Assembly: GCA_027605045.1 (NCBI GenBank)
Contig: JAQFWX010000023.1
Location: 248,001 to 312,000 of the forward strand
Direction of reading: 5' to 3'
Source of the DNA: Phallus indusiatus
Taxonomy: Eukaryota; Basidiomycota; Agaricomycetes; Phallales; Phallaceae
DNA length: 64,000 bases
Within the stretch, counting starts at the first letter, position 1. Every line of letters starts with the position of its first letter. Both the position numbers and the translations under genes were made by a program. Below the pieces are notes generated by a model, which saw only the letters and a list, made by a program, of their open reading frames with translations, was not told where the DNA came from and did not search any database. This document shows positions 34,383-46,430 of the stretch, in pieces.

Positions 34383-37189
34383 ATGCCACCCAGTGCACCT
34401 TTTCACTCTTTTTTGCTGCCATACGACATCCGAGTTGACGACTTTACTACTCCAAAGGATCCGACATTCAAATCACCAGCACTGTACCTGTTGTCTCACA
34501 CGCACTCGGATCACCTCACCGGACTGAGCGCAAAGTCATTCGGATCTAATGTAATCTGCTCAAAAGACTCGAAACATATGCTTTTGAACAACGAGCCCAC
34601 TAATGAAAGAATTGCCTTTGATAATGGAGACCGGTCGGTAATAACAAAGCCATACGCGCACATGAAGGTTGACCGACACCAGTCCGGCGTTTATGCGCGA
34701 GATCTACTAGTGAGTTGCTAATCTGTATCTGGAAGTTACTGAATATCAATACATTACAATGTTAGCGACCTATCCCCTTGAATACCCCGACACAAGTCGA
34801 ATTGTCTGATGATCTTACCATTACCCTTACTTTGATTGATGCAAACCACTGCCCAGGCTCCGTTATGTGTGTGCCACTGAGTTTATTGTGTGATATTGCT
34901 GACATATATCACTCAGGTTTCTCATAGAAGGTCCCAAAGGTAATATCCTACACACCGGAGATATGCGCGCAGAACCAGAGTTTCTAGCAAGTCTCTCAAG
35001 AAATCCTTTACTCCAGAGATACATCCGGCCGCCTGCATCGTTCTCAGACCCTACGGATTCAAGTGCGTCAAGTAAACCCTTGCGTACGCTTGATGCAATA
35101 TACTTGGATACAGCTTGTCTTCTGTCTCATCATGATTTTCTAAGCAAAGTGAGCGTTTTCTTAGTCAAAACGAACACAACAATGTTCTTAAGAACAATAA
35201 TGTAGGAGGAGGCGTGTTTGGGCTTGGTCAAACTGATGTCCTTTTTCCCTCCGTCAACTAAATTCTTTATAAATACATGGACTCCCGGTTACGAAGATAT
35301 TCTAAAAGCCATAGGTCGCGCGTTTAACAGTAAGGTGTGCCAAACTATAAACCCTTGTTTGACATTTTCTCAACCCCCCTGCAGATTCATGTCGACCGAT
35401 ACAAACACAAAATTTATAATGGAATCAATGATCCTTTCCTTCGATCTCTTTTAACATGTGATCCCGATGCGAGCAGATTTCACGCATGCGAAAGATTCAA
35501 TCGTTGTGAAGTCGTCCAACATGGTTCTCCTGACGTCATTTACGTTAATCCAGTGACACTGAGTAGATCAAAGTGGCGAGCATATTATGCGAAAACTATG
35601 GCAAGTTTCGAACACGGTGAACCCATTCACAATCTGGTAGATAATTTTTCATATCAAATATATTGATACGGACTGAAGCATCGTAGTTATGTCCCCTATC
35701 GCGACACTCTAGCCTTCCCGAACTCAGGAACTTTGTTAACCTGTTTAAGCCAAAATTGGTTGTACCCAATTTCCTTAATCCAGTTCTGGGTAATTTTGAT
35801 TGGGCATGTATGCCAAAAATGTTTGCCGGATGCTTGGGAGAAGGCGGAGAGATGGCCATTCGAGCTAGCATGAAGCTTGCTGGCGTTTTCATTGACAATT
35901 TGGACTATATACCTCCCACTGAAGAATCAGATATCATTGAAGCTGGTATTGAAGTCGAGAATGTCATCGGAGATGGGGCTGAAGATCTCGCTAAACAGTG
36001 GACAGGGAGTGAAGGCTTTACACAAAGTCCTTCGGGTCGGCTATTTGTTCAAATGAAGAAGTTTTTGGGCCCACGTGGACAGCTCCTTCTAGCCGAACAT
36101 CTGAGTAGCAGACCTATACATGCAGATCCCGACAACGACTCCGACGACTATAATGAAGATGATGACGAAGCAAGAGAGCGTACCGCAAAACTGTTGTTCG
36201 CATCTTCTTCGCGTTCTTGTTCCTCTGCTGAAAAACTGCGAACACGGGATCAAACTATACATTCAAGGTCACCCTTATCTTCCCCACAATCTTATTCCAC
36301 CCCAGTTCGGTTAAGAGAGAATGTTACGTTCCTCTCACGCCAGCGTCGGGCTTTGTTTGAGAATTATTCGCCACCATTCGGAGATTTGTCCTCTCCTCCA
36401 AAGGAACTGCCTCAGGAGCTCCTCGCTAGCAAATCTTCTTCAATTTACGATATGATATTTTTCAAGAAAAACTCGCCTACCAATCCCCAGCGACCTTTGA
36501 CCACGGTATATGTCCAACCTCCATCCTCATCCAAGGGACTGGACTCCCCTTTTTCCACCCCTTCACGAATACCAAAGGGAACCCAAAAGCACTTTTTTCT
36601 TCGGTTGCCGCTTGCATCACCGTCTATCAGTCCCTCGCCTAAACGAATCTCACAAACATCTTCGGGTCCCGACGTTACTCCTCAGCTCTTCCCAGCAACT
36701 GAAAAACCGAGTCAGGTTTCAAGTAACATCCAGCTCCCTCTCCCTCCGAAGTCATTGGCCGCGCCAAAACGGACGTCGATTTTTGATTTGGCATTATCTC
36801 ATCCCCCAAAACGACGTAAATTGAGTAACAACGGTTCTCAGAAAAACGAGTTTCCTCTCAATTCCACGCACAATCTCATTCAAATTCCATTTAACTCTGG
36901 AGCAGAAGATGCGAATGGTGAAGTCGTAATATCAATTTCGCTAAAACAGTCCAAGGCATCCATAGCTTCAGCTCTGATGCCCTTGACCTCACAAATTTCA
37001 GAGAAACAGCGGCGTGCAAAGGCTAAAGTGAAGCAGACTGAGATTCAGAAGAAACTTCTCCAGGCCTTGCCAAAAGCGCAGATTTCGTCCAATGCGCTTG
37101 AGAAATTAAAAAAGCGACGACAAGCAAGAAATCAAATAGATGGCGATAATGCCAATCGTGTTGTTTTGCCTCCGAGCGGTGCTGGATGA
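34383..37189 (+). CDS. SNM1/Artemis-type metallo-beta-lactamase DNA-repair nuclease, 847 aa
   Basis: Six exons: 34383-34709, 34766-34866, 34917-35148, 35206-35334, 35385-35636 and 35687-37189, giving 847 aa. The metallo-beta-lactamase motif is SHTHSDHLTGL (H39, H41, D43, H44), followed by IDANHCPGSVMF and ILHTGDMRAEP. A beta-CASP/DRMBL region follows (IYLDTACL, FFINTWTPGYEDIL, VIYVNPVTLSRSKWRAYY, KLVVPNFLNPVLGNFDW). SNM1/Pso2/Artemis proteins are 5' exo- or endonucleases for interstrand crosslinks and end processing in the nucleus. The last roughly 400 residues are Ser/Pro/Lys-rich and disordered, with a final basic stretch. No N-terminal UBZ finger is seen, so it resembles Artemis more than Pso2; that choice is inference. 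Confidence 0.9.
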
Positions 37190-37829
37190 TTTAGGAGTGA
37201 AAATTGTAGGTTGCGATAGTTTGTCTAAAATTTTGGGAGCTGAGATGATTTTAGCATTGCAACGTATCTCAAACGGAGATTTGGATTTTGTGACAGGTAT
37301 CCCCAGAAAGGTCTTTGCGTTCTCGAGGACACGTTTTTGCACCCATATTGCCAATAGCGGCTCTGGTCTGCTCAAAGACGCAACGTGTTTGTGTCTCGCC
37401 GCACGTCTTTTCATTTGAAATGCGGTGAAAACTTCTCGTGACTGTACCCGAGGAACGCGATTATGCATCGCGATTATCAGCGTCCAAGGGCACTACATTT
37501 TTGTGGTGCCTGCGGGCCAACAATACTTCAGACAACACCTGCTGAATGAATTTCTTATCATAGTTTCGTATATGTCATCGTTTGTAATTGTTAAAATACA
37601 ATATAATCTAGGCAATTTGACGATATCTTACAAAAACCCAAAGCTTTGTGGTTATTTTTGGAACAAGAAGGGCCGATCTCAGTTCATGGTCTTCGTCGAA
37701 TATGGACTTCTAATAGTCGGGCTAAGCAAGGATGTCGCAGTTCAAACAGCTCCATCCTCGCATAATGCTCTAGCTTAATAGCTTCCTCTTCAGACATGCC
37801 ATTCATCAATAAGACAACTCTTCCACTTT
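37190..37829. other. convergent intergenic region
   Basis: 640 bp between the stop codons of the nuclease and the methyltransferase genes. It should hold both 3' ends. No gene is seen. Confidence 0.5.
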
Positions 37830-39121
37830 TTAAAAAAGACTATCGTGGCTTTTTATCAATTTGAACACCCTTTGATCGCCGGTTTTATGACGTACCAGCA
37901 CATCTGACCGTACCAGATCACCCATTCCACTAAGCCGATCCGGGGTATATCCAATGTTTTGGAAGTCCCGAGTATAAGTATAGGGTGCGAAAGGAAACCA
38001 TCTTTCGACGATGTATATACTTTCTGGGTTGAAATAAGGGTGACTTCTCAAGAGCTCGACCATTCGGTCCGGTGCATCCACAGTACCACCTCGTGTCTTA
38101 ATTGCATTACGAAGGACGGCAAACCAAATTGCCAAATAAGAAGTTGGTTCATCAGGAGTTTGACGAGACCCCCAAGGATAACAAAGGGTTCTATCCGATT
38201 TGTATATTTTGAAGTCAAATTCGCAAAGGAGGAGAACCCCATTTCGCCGGAGAGATTTGGCCATTCCATCAATCAGCTTGGGGAAGTCGCTGATCTGATG
38301 TACAATTGTGAAAAGGTTATCGTTTCCGAAAGCTAGGATAGGTCTGCTTACCCCATGGCTTAGTAGTCTAGCGTGTACCACATCGTACTGGTCATAGAAC
38401 TCAACAAGCCCTCTGTTTATATCCCAAATTTCTTCCATAAAATTATCAGGCTGGTCGGCTTCAACTGGAACTAAATCCACTCCAACTGCTCTACAAAGAG
38501 GAAAGTGACTGGCAACTTCAAAAATCCTGCGATAAACTCTTTACTTTAGTCTATGACGAACCAGGTTAGGGGATAAGGTTTCACCAGGTACCATCTCCGC
38601 ATCCAAGATCCAGCACTGCCTTGTCATGTGGGTCCCTTTCAAGGATCTCTCGAACCGATAAAGGATATGCACCCACTGCGGCCCGTATGAGTAAATTTTG
38701 GCGGTCTACACAAAAAAAATCCACAACAGTTAGACAACATTTTATGAGACAGACAGATTAGACATACACAGTCTCGTTTTTTCCTCTGGATCCGCTGGGA
38801 AAACATAAACATCGGACGAATTGTTCAATTCTCGACCGTATTTGGTTCGGTAAAGTGCCTCCTCGTATTCAGTCTGCGAGTCAACTGTGCAAATGCTCAT
38901 CCCGTCTTCAGATATTTCTTTGCGATAGATGTCCGAAAGAGCATTGCGTAGTGACTCAACTTCGGCATCAATTATGGAATGGTCTGCCAGCGAAGACGTA
39001 CTGCGATTGTCGTCTAAAGAGAAGCAAGTATAATAACAAAGCTGATCAGATTTCAAATTTTTTTGAGGAAATACCTACATGATTGTCTCGCGTAAAGCGT
39101 TCCGACGATGCTATTAAACAT
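37830..39121 (-). CDS. SAM-dependent methyltransferase, 349 aa
   Basis: Five exons: 39121-39079, 39013-38768, 38705-38585, 38526-38352 and 38294-37830, giving 349 aa. Motif I is AVLDLGCGDGTW, followed by the acidic post-I strand AVGVDLVPVE, YDVVHARLLSHG, and NGVLLLCEFDF (motif III region). The 57-base intron before ISDFPKLID is itself in frame, so a retained form would also translate. The class I fold places it with the small-molecule or LaeA-like methyltransferases common in basidiomycetes; the substrate cannot be told. The N-terminal part (residues 15-95) is acidic and not recognisable. Confidence 0.86.
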
Positions 39122-39798
39122 TGCAAGGAAAACAATAAACAGTGGGAGGGAAGTTAATAGTTGCAGACATGCAGGAGGAGACTATATACGAAAACCTGGA
39201 GAAAACAGAAATCAGCATCTCGGGAATTGTCATTTTAATTATTGGATCTCATGCACTCCTCCGCCGTTGGCGAATGATAATATGGCGCAGACTTAACTTT
39301 TTTTCTATTGGCGCTGAACGTTGGAACCCTCCGAGTCCGGTAAGACTGAACGTCGGGTTTTTCTTCCAATCGCCGTCAAAAGTTCTCGGTCATTGGGGTT
39401 ACGTAAGTTATGGAGTCTTTGCTTGAAACGCCGCGCAGAGCATTATTCACTACAGATAGCAAGATTGACCTCTCCTCAGTTCTTATCACATTAATACCTT
39501 CAATTCAGTAGAAGATGCTGGTGATCTGCAAGCAAGAGATTCTTCACCGACAATCAGGATAATTGAATTATCGTTGATGGCCCTTGGCTACAAAAGCACA
39601 GACACGCACAAATATGGAAAACAAAAACGGGGTAATATTCAACACGGGCTGTAAACGACGGTATACCGCAAACCTTAATTCCAAGGGTTCAGTGTGCTCC
39701 AGGAAATACCTGCCTTTTTCGTGAGCGCAGTTTGTTGAGAATTATATTCTTGATGGTACACTATCGAGAAAAAGTGATATTCCTCTCTATATGTAAAT
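39122..39798. other. intergenic between methyltransferase and Bzz1-like gene
   Basis: The methyltransferase promoter and the 3' end of the F-BAR gene lie here. A plus-strand frame (39142-39426) is probably chance. Confidence 0.45.
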
Positions 39799-42700
39799 TC
39801 AAACCAACTCAACCTAAGGAGATTCGTTGAATACCACAGATAGATCTGCTGTTCATATAACAAGGGACGCACATAATTGCTCGGAAATATTCCTTTCCGC
39901 CCATCCTTTACCGCCTCCCACCAGCCGTCAGCGTAGTTTTGACCTCCTTCTGGCCCTGTTGTCAATTGAATTCTCTCTCCTTCGGTGATTGAAAGTTCAT
40001 CCGGTCCATTAGATTCGTAAGAATAAAGGACATGAACTAAGTTTGGGGCTACACTGAGAAAATGGACAATGAAGTGTTATAGCAGCACTGACCAAAAGCA
40101 CCGGAAGATTCCGGTATTTGAGAGACCTCGTCAGCCTTTTCAGTTTCGGAGAGCTCTACATAGGTGGCTGGAATCAAGCCTTTTCGGCCATGACGATCGG
40201 AGACCTTGATCCAACCAGAGCCGTCGTCGACTTCCAATAATTGAACGGAGTCACCAGCTATCCATTTCAAAAAGTGTTTTTTTGTATCAGTAATCAAAAG
40301 ATCGATCAGATTCAGATTTAATGGTTTTTTACCTGATACCGATAATTCAAATGTAGATGACGCTTCAAAATCAAATTGAACGGTGGCATCAGGATGTGCC
40401 TCCTCGTGGATCACACTTTGCTGGCCTGAAGTGAAGGAAGATGTCGGGGACTGATCTACTAAAGTAACGATATTAACTGATTCGTGCCAAGGGGAAAATG
40501 CAGAATGTAGGCTTTCTTATTTAAACTGACCAGATTCGTAAACCGTCGGCGGAGTAGGACTAGTCCGTGTGTGTGCGTGCTCCGCCGCTTTGGCGGCTTT
40601 GCCATCTGCGCCGCCGGTACAATTTGCCGGGATCTAAAATTAGAAGAGAAAAAACTCAAAAATGAAAGAGAACTATTTTACGTTCTTACTTTGAGTTCAC
40701 ATTTGGAATGTACAGAGATGTGACAAGTTTTACAAGTTTTCCCTTGTTTACTCAAACCCCAAATTGAAGACTGAAAGTGATCTATATGAGATCGCGTTTC
40801 AAATGTGTTCGCGTAAATGGCGACGAACCTTGCAATAGCCGCACTGCGTTGGTATGCTAAATGAGGAACTTTTGAAAGAATGTGGGTTTTGCGCTCCCTG
40901 GTCATCTAATTAGGTGTAAGTGTTCCTACTATAACGTGCAAGTCTTGAACATTACCTCCCAATGCATGTATCAGTAAATCAACTTCTGCATTGTATATTA
41001 CTTGCGTAACGGAGAGATTGGTGAACACATGCTCCGCGTCTAAGAGACTCTGACATATGACAACGTTATAATGTACCGACAACAGCTGAGAATACCAGTA
41101 ACAAACCTCTCTCACATCCTGCAAGGAACCTAACGCGGGGTCTTCAATATACGCCGATTTCAATTTTTGCAATTTATCAACTTCAGATTCTGGGAGAGAG
41201 CAAAGCTCGAATTAAGAGAAAGGTGAGACAGAATGAGCGGAATAGGAACAGACGCTTAACGGCTAATAAAGATTGCAATTCTTGCAGCTTCTCTCGGCAC
41301 CGCAAAAGTTTGTTCTGCAAATACACTTTCGGTGCCGGCTCTATACTCAACTCATCCTAAAACACAAAAGTCAATCAAAACCATACGAATAAAATTACGC
41401 GAGGAGACGCACATTGTCATAGAATCCTTGACAAGGTTCGAACTTGTAATCATCTGGAATGCTAAACGGTGTTTGGTTTCGGTTATATTCGACAAACAGC
41501 TCTTGCTCTTTTGAGGGATCTATCAGCGAAAGGGAGTCATTGGCGGAAATTAATCTCGACTTGAGGGAATCCAAATGGGTAAGACCGGCATTTTGTGATT
41601 GCTGAAGGACTTCTGTAATGGAAGTCAGGAAGTCCGCTTGTATGGTTTCTTTTTATATCATTTATAAGCGATCGTGATAAAGTTTACGGTGATAAACATA
41701 AAGCCGTACGGTATTGCTGTGTGCATTACAGCAAGCTCAGAATCAGAACAGAAAAAGCAAGAGAAAGTCATGATACATGGCTTACATTTTCAACTAACAC
41801 AAGGTCCTGCTCGTAAAATCTGTTTTTGACCCTGTTCGAGATTGTGATCGTTGTCAAGTAGGCACTTAAATAAGTCAAAATTCGCTGGAAGGCTTAGATG
41901 CATAAGGGCGTCGCCACGCACTTTTTACAATTCAACATGTCGTTTTTCTGGTGTTCCATTTGTTTCGCCGCGCGCTCAGCATGCTTGTCGTCGCTGGCTC
42001 GTCCCTAGGTTCAAGTCTGATCAAATTCAATCAGAAGCTTAGAACAGACGTACTTGTTTGAGTCGATAAGATTCCATTTCTGAGCATTCCTCATCATACT
42101 GTCATGTGCGATTGAGCCTCCTACAGGTCTAAGATCTATTTTATGCCATACTTTAGTCTTTGCCTGGCAGAAAGAAAGTTAAAATAGGAAATATCGACAC
42201 AACGCTTTGGTCCATACCTTTATTTTATCCGCCACTGTCTTCTCTTTAACAGATATCAGCTTCTCATAAAACTGCGCTTGCTGCGGTACGTGTTTAAGCG
42301 ATTCCCTTCATAAAATACAATTGACAATCACCTTCTTCCTGATGTTATCATTCCTTATTTCCAAGGTTTTCATAGAGTCGGTCACCCGATTGAGCGAGTC
42401 GGCGAAAGTGGTATGATCTTGCGCAGTACTCTCTAAGGATGTTATGAGAGCAGTATAAGCCTGATTTAGGGTGCTAAAATGATCCGCTGGTAGATGTAAT
42501 ACGTGAATGGCTTAGAAGAATCATAACTACCTTGACTTTAAAGATTCCTCATTCCAGACACGAAACGGTTCAGGGCCAAAGATGACCTTTGACAAACGTT
42601 TTGACTTCTTCTCGTTAGCTTTCCTGACCAGCGCCTGAAGCTTTGACGCATAGTCTTTCTCCAGTAAGATACGGGCTTGAAACAATTCACGTAACTACAT

Positions 42701-42889
42701 GATAGATGTTCATCACTAACTTTCACGTCAAATATAACAAGAAGACCTACGTCAGAAAGTAATCCGATCTGAGCATCAGTCACAGCGGCTATTTTTTCCG
42801 CACAGTCCTGGGAAAGGTATAAATCGGAATGAAGAAATGACGTAGTGCCTACCCACCGGAAGCTCATATCCATACGTTAAATGGGACAT
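39799..42889 (-). CDS. BZZ1: F-BAR / C1 / tandem SH3 protein (Bzz1-like), 641 aa
   Basis: I traced 21 exons from ATG 42889 to TGA 39799, all in phase and totalling 641 aa. An F-BAR domain occupies about residues 1-290 (YGYELPDCAEKIAAVTDAQI, YASKLQALVRKANEKKS, YTALITSLESTAQDHTTFAD, KNRFYEQDLVLVEN). A coiled segment with HR1-like helices follows. A C1 zinc finger comes next (HSFKSSSFSIPTQCGYCKSS, then IWGLSKQGKTCKTC, HISVHSKCELK). Two SH3 domains follow (VQLLEVDDGSGWIKVSD...GLIPATYVEL, and LYSYESNGPDELSITEGERI...GIFPSNYVELV). This order is Bzz1. In yeast Bzz1 bends membranes at endocytic patches and activates Arp2/3 through Las17. Several exons are tiny: 12 (42163-42152), 7 (41716-41710, inferred) and 15 bases (the last). 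Confidence 0.9.
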
Positions 42890-45189
42890 GGTACTTGGAA
42901 AGATCAATTGATATGAGACACTGACAAGTTGTTAAGGGTCGAGAGTGTGGCCAAATGCGCGTTGGCGCTCCTGCCGGCGCGGTGTTACGTTTAGCTGAGT
43001 CACAGTACCATCTGCAACCAATAAGAACGTTAACCATAGCCCAAAATATTATTTATTATACATCAGTCCCACACTACCTATCTAGGTGTGCGTAAATGCA
43101 TTTCTCCTCCTGGTCAGGTGTGTTCTATGTGCTGGATCAGGTCCAAATACCATAGTCACTATACCTCCAAAAAAAAAAAAAACATTATTATATATTATTA
43201 TACACCTTGCAAAAGATTGGAATCAATGTGTGCCTTGTCTTCCTAAATTATTGTACACGCAAGCTCGAGATTGCATAGGCTAAACAAACGCTCCGTCTAA
43301 ACCCTGATTTGAACTAAAAAAAGGATTCAGAAAAAACTGGGACAAAACTCGAATTTAAACTGGATGAGCTTGGACTCTCGGTGCAAAGTGAACAATATTG
43401 TCAATTATTAACTCAACACGATGAATCATTTCCATCTCAATGTCAGAATACTCTCACTCAGCGTCAGGTCGGCTGCAAAAGAGCCTGATAGCCGGTATGG
43501 TTCGCTTGTGAATTTGTGAACAACCAAACAAATGGCAAACTCTCGCCGAGTGGATTGTGTTTTATGTAGTTAATGCATGCGAAACGTGTATCGTATATGT
43601 ACTTTGCCTTCATTCTTTCTGTTGGCTTGTTTTTTGTATCGTCGCGACGTCGCTAGGCAGCCCAGGCTCCTCATTCATGTAATCATGATTCTAATTCCCG
43701 TAAAAAGGAACGCTATCTCATTACTCTCCATTTATTTTAATCTCTTGGAACTCAACACTACATAAACAGATTTTCCCCAGATCTGAATGAAATAATGTAC
43801 CCACCATTTGGTCCCATATTAATCAATTGCCAGATAGTACTGTCAAGCTTTGCTCTCATCTAAGGTTAACTCTTAAGTTTTAACCATCAATGGATTATCA
43901 CTAACCTTATTCCATATAAGTGGTTTATCAATCAAGTATATATGTAGTATAGATACAGTATGTATTGTCGACTCCTTCGCATGCAAGGGTTTTGTCGTCC
44001 CAGACGCCTCAAGGTCCTTAAGACTGCAGTGCCAGGGGAAATATTCGCACGAACTCCACGTGAATGATATTAACAACTTGAAGCGGAGTCTTAAATATAC
44101 AAGCAAACCAAAAATACTATTAGCTTATAGTCACGGATGCCAAATAACAAAGTACACAGTGCACACTTGTGAAGATTTTTTCTTGAAGATTGCTAGAAGA
44201 ATCAAGCTCAATCCTGAGCATATTTTCGCCTCAAGATGATGAATAATAAATAGGCGACAAGCCTTCTGCAACCTATCATAACGCACGTAAAACCGCCCTT
44301 CCTTCCAGACCAGCGCAAAATCAATGTGAAGTTCGCTCTAAGAATGAATTTTCGCATGGCCCAGGTCGGCGTGCTCTCTCTTTCAAGTATAACGAAGGAA
44401 ATGAAAACACAGAATGGGTCGTTACGTACCCAAACTTTACTCATATCGGAAGTCCTGTTTCACGACCAGCTATTAGATTGTCCGTGTTCAAGACATATTG
44501 GCAAAAAATGGTTTAGCGGGCTTAAACTTACGGTAAATTCTCGGAATTCTCTGTTAAAAAATGTAATAAGATTGAGGAGGGAGATAGGAGATGAGTTCGA
44601 AGTAAGCAATGGGTGACTCGAGGTTCGGAGATCGGCTCAAACTATTGACTTTATTCTCAGGACTAACGATTTGGCATATGCGATATGACTCCACTTTGAT
44701 TTGGATTGTCACAATTAGGGGGGTGATTCTGTTAATTGAACCAAGCATGTTATTTTCTCCAAAACTTTCATATTTGATATCACCTGGCATAGTATCACCT
44801 ATGACGTGAAGCACTGCACTGACGGAAAGCGCCGAGAGACCGACGAGTCGGGTGTCCGCCTTCTTGTGCACTGCCTATGCTTGCCCTTCTAATTTGTTCC
44901 ACCTGCACGGGGCTTGATCAATAATTGAAAGTGTTTATAAATTTCTCTAGAACCAGATAAATTCTCTGACGCAGCAATAGCGACCGGTTTCACTCACAAC
45001 TTGAATAAGCGCTTTTCCCACTGGCAAGGCTGTGAGTGTTTCAAACTGTCCCCGACCATCATCATTCACAAAATCTATACACTTTGGTCAACGTTACAGC
45101 TGATCTGAAGGAACACCGTATAATTAGTAGATGAGTGGGTCATGATTTGTCAGGTAGTCAGAGAAACACCGGTAGGAGCAGTTTTTTCG
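42890..45189. other. intergenic and left part of duplicated segment A
   Basis: No gene is supported. From about 43980 the sequence resembles 48940 onwards (for example AACTCCACGTGA...CGGAGTCTTAAATAT at about 44053 and 49009), showing that it belongs to the duplicated unit. Frames here are not conserved between copies, so they are unlikely to be coding. Confidence 0.5.
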
Positions 45190-45219
45190 AGATGTCATGA
45201 CGTGACCGGGAAAGTTACA
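45190..45219 (+). promoter_or_regulatory. conserved CRE-like block upstream of NmrA-A
   Basis: Contains GTCATGACGTGACCGGGAAA (20 bases), about 96 bp before the ATG. It is almost identical to the block before copy B. TGACGTGA matches bZIP (CREB/ATF) half-site patterns; function is inferred from conservation. Confidence 0.5.
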
Positions 45220-45285
45220 TTCTCCCTAGTAGGCTTTCCCTTCCTTATCAATTCCTTCCTCCAACCTCCTCCTTGCACCTACAAC

Positions 45286-46430
45286 ATGGCCTCATCCAAC
45301 GTCGTAATCACTGGAGGAAACAGTCGAGTTACTCGCCAACTCATCGATACCTTTCTAAATCATCCCGATTGCCCTAATCTTTGTGCGCTAGTTGGTCCAC
45401 AAGGCGTTGATGCCTTGAAGGAGACCTTCCCATTGCTGACCTCCGTGCCACATTCTATCGTCGTCGCAAATCACATGGACGAGGAGAATTTACTTCCCGT
45501 CTTGCAAAATGCGACGATAGTTGTGCACAATGGCCCAAGTGTTCAGCAAAATGAAGTGGTCAGTCGTAAAACCCCCAATCTCATTTTTTTAAACATCGGT
45601 GCACTATCAAACTTTGGTCAACTCATATTGTCTTGTAGGCTATCGCAATCTCACTTATCGAAGCCGCCAAAAAAGCTGGCGTCCGTTTCTTTATTTTTTG
45701 CAGCGTTCTGCATCCTATGAGATCGAAAATGGTTACCCATACGATGAAACTTAAGTGAGTCGGATGTCACAGTTTCGAGTTTCAAAAGTTGCTTAAGATG
45801 TTTAGAATTGAAGAATATCTTGTTGAAAGTCGGATGAACTACTGTATCCTACAGGTAAGTTGACCATCAGTTGCCCTTTTCGTGGTTACTAACCGGCCTA
45901 TCTTGACTCACTTTTAGCCTACGCACTTTATGCAGAACGTATCCCTCGGTCATCTATTGCGAACAGGGAAGATTCCCCTTGGATTTTCCGAGATGGTCGA
46001 ACATGGTTTTGTCGATCTGCGGGACTATGCTCTGGTCCTTCGTCAGATTGTCCTCGACCCCATGGAGCACAATCGAGCCACGTATGAAATTGTCGGAGAG
46101 AATCGAACATATTTAGAAGTGGCCTTGATCCTTCAGGAAGTTTTAGGTCGGGAAGTCCGGTGCGATCACATACCTACTGACAGGTATATCGCCATGTTAA
46201 AAGAAGGCAACGCCGTGCAAAGCGAGTATGCCGAAGATGCTATGGAAAGGATTATCGTCTATCATAATAGATGGTATTAGTACTGTTTCTATCCAAACAT
46301 TTCGCAGATATGCTTACGCACTCTTTCTATCAGGGGTCTAACCGGTAACTCAAATGTGCTTCGATGGTTATTGGGACATGAACCAAGAGATTGGAGAAGA
46401 TATGCCATTGATATGTTTAATGATTCCTAG
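45286..46430 (+). CDS. NmrA-like NAD(P)-binding protein, tandem copy A, 296 aa
   Basis: Five exons: 45286-45558, 45639-45754, 45806-45854, 45918-46273 and 46334-46430 (273, 116, 49, 356 and 97 bases), giving 296 aa. It is an atypical SDR of the NmrA type: VVITGGNSR at the N-terminus, NATIVVHNGPSV, AGVRFFIFCSVLHPM, the conserved YCILQPTHFMQNV (compare W-T-I-L-R-P in the family), FVDLRDYALVL, and NRATYEIVGENRTYLEVALI. The glycine loop reads TGGNSRVTRQL instead of the usual TGATGXXG. NmrA proteins are redox sensors or enzymes; the role here is unknown. The TGACGTGA block lies about 96 bp upstream. Confidence 0.9.

Noticed and set aside
41430..41450. Palindromic T-arm-like ACAAG-GTTCGAA-CTTGT
   Set aside because: Falls in a coding exon of the Bzz1-like gene; no other tRNA parts.
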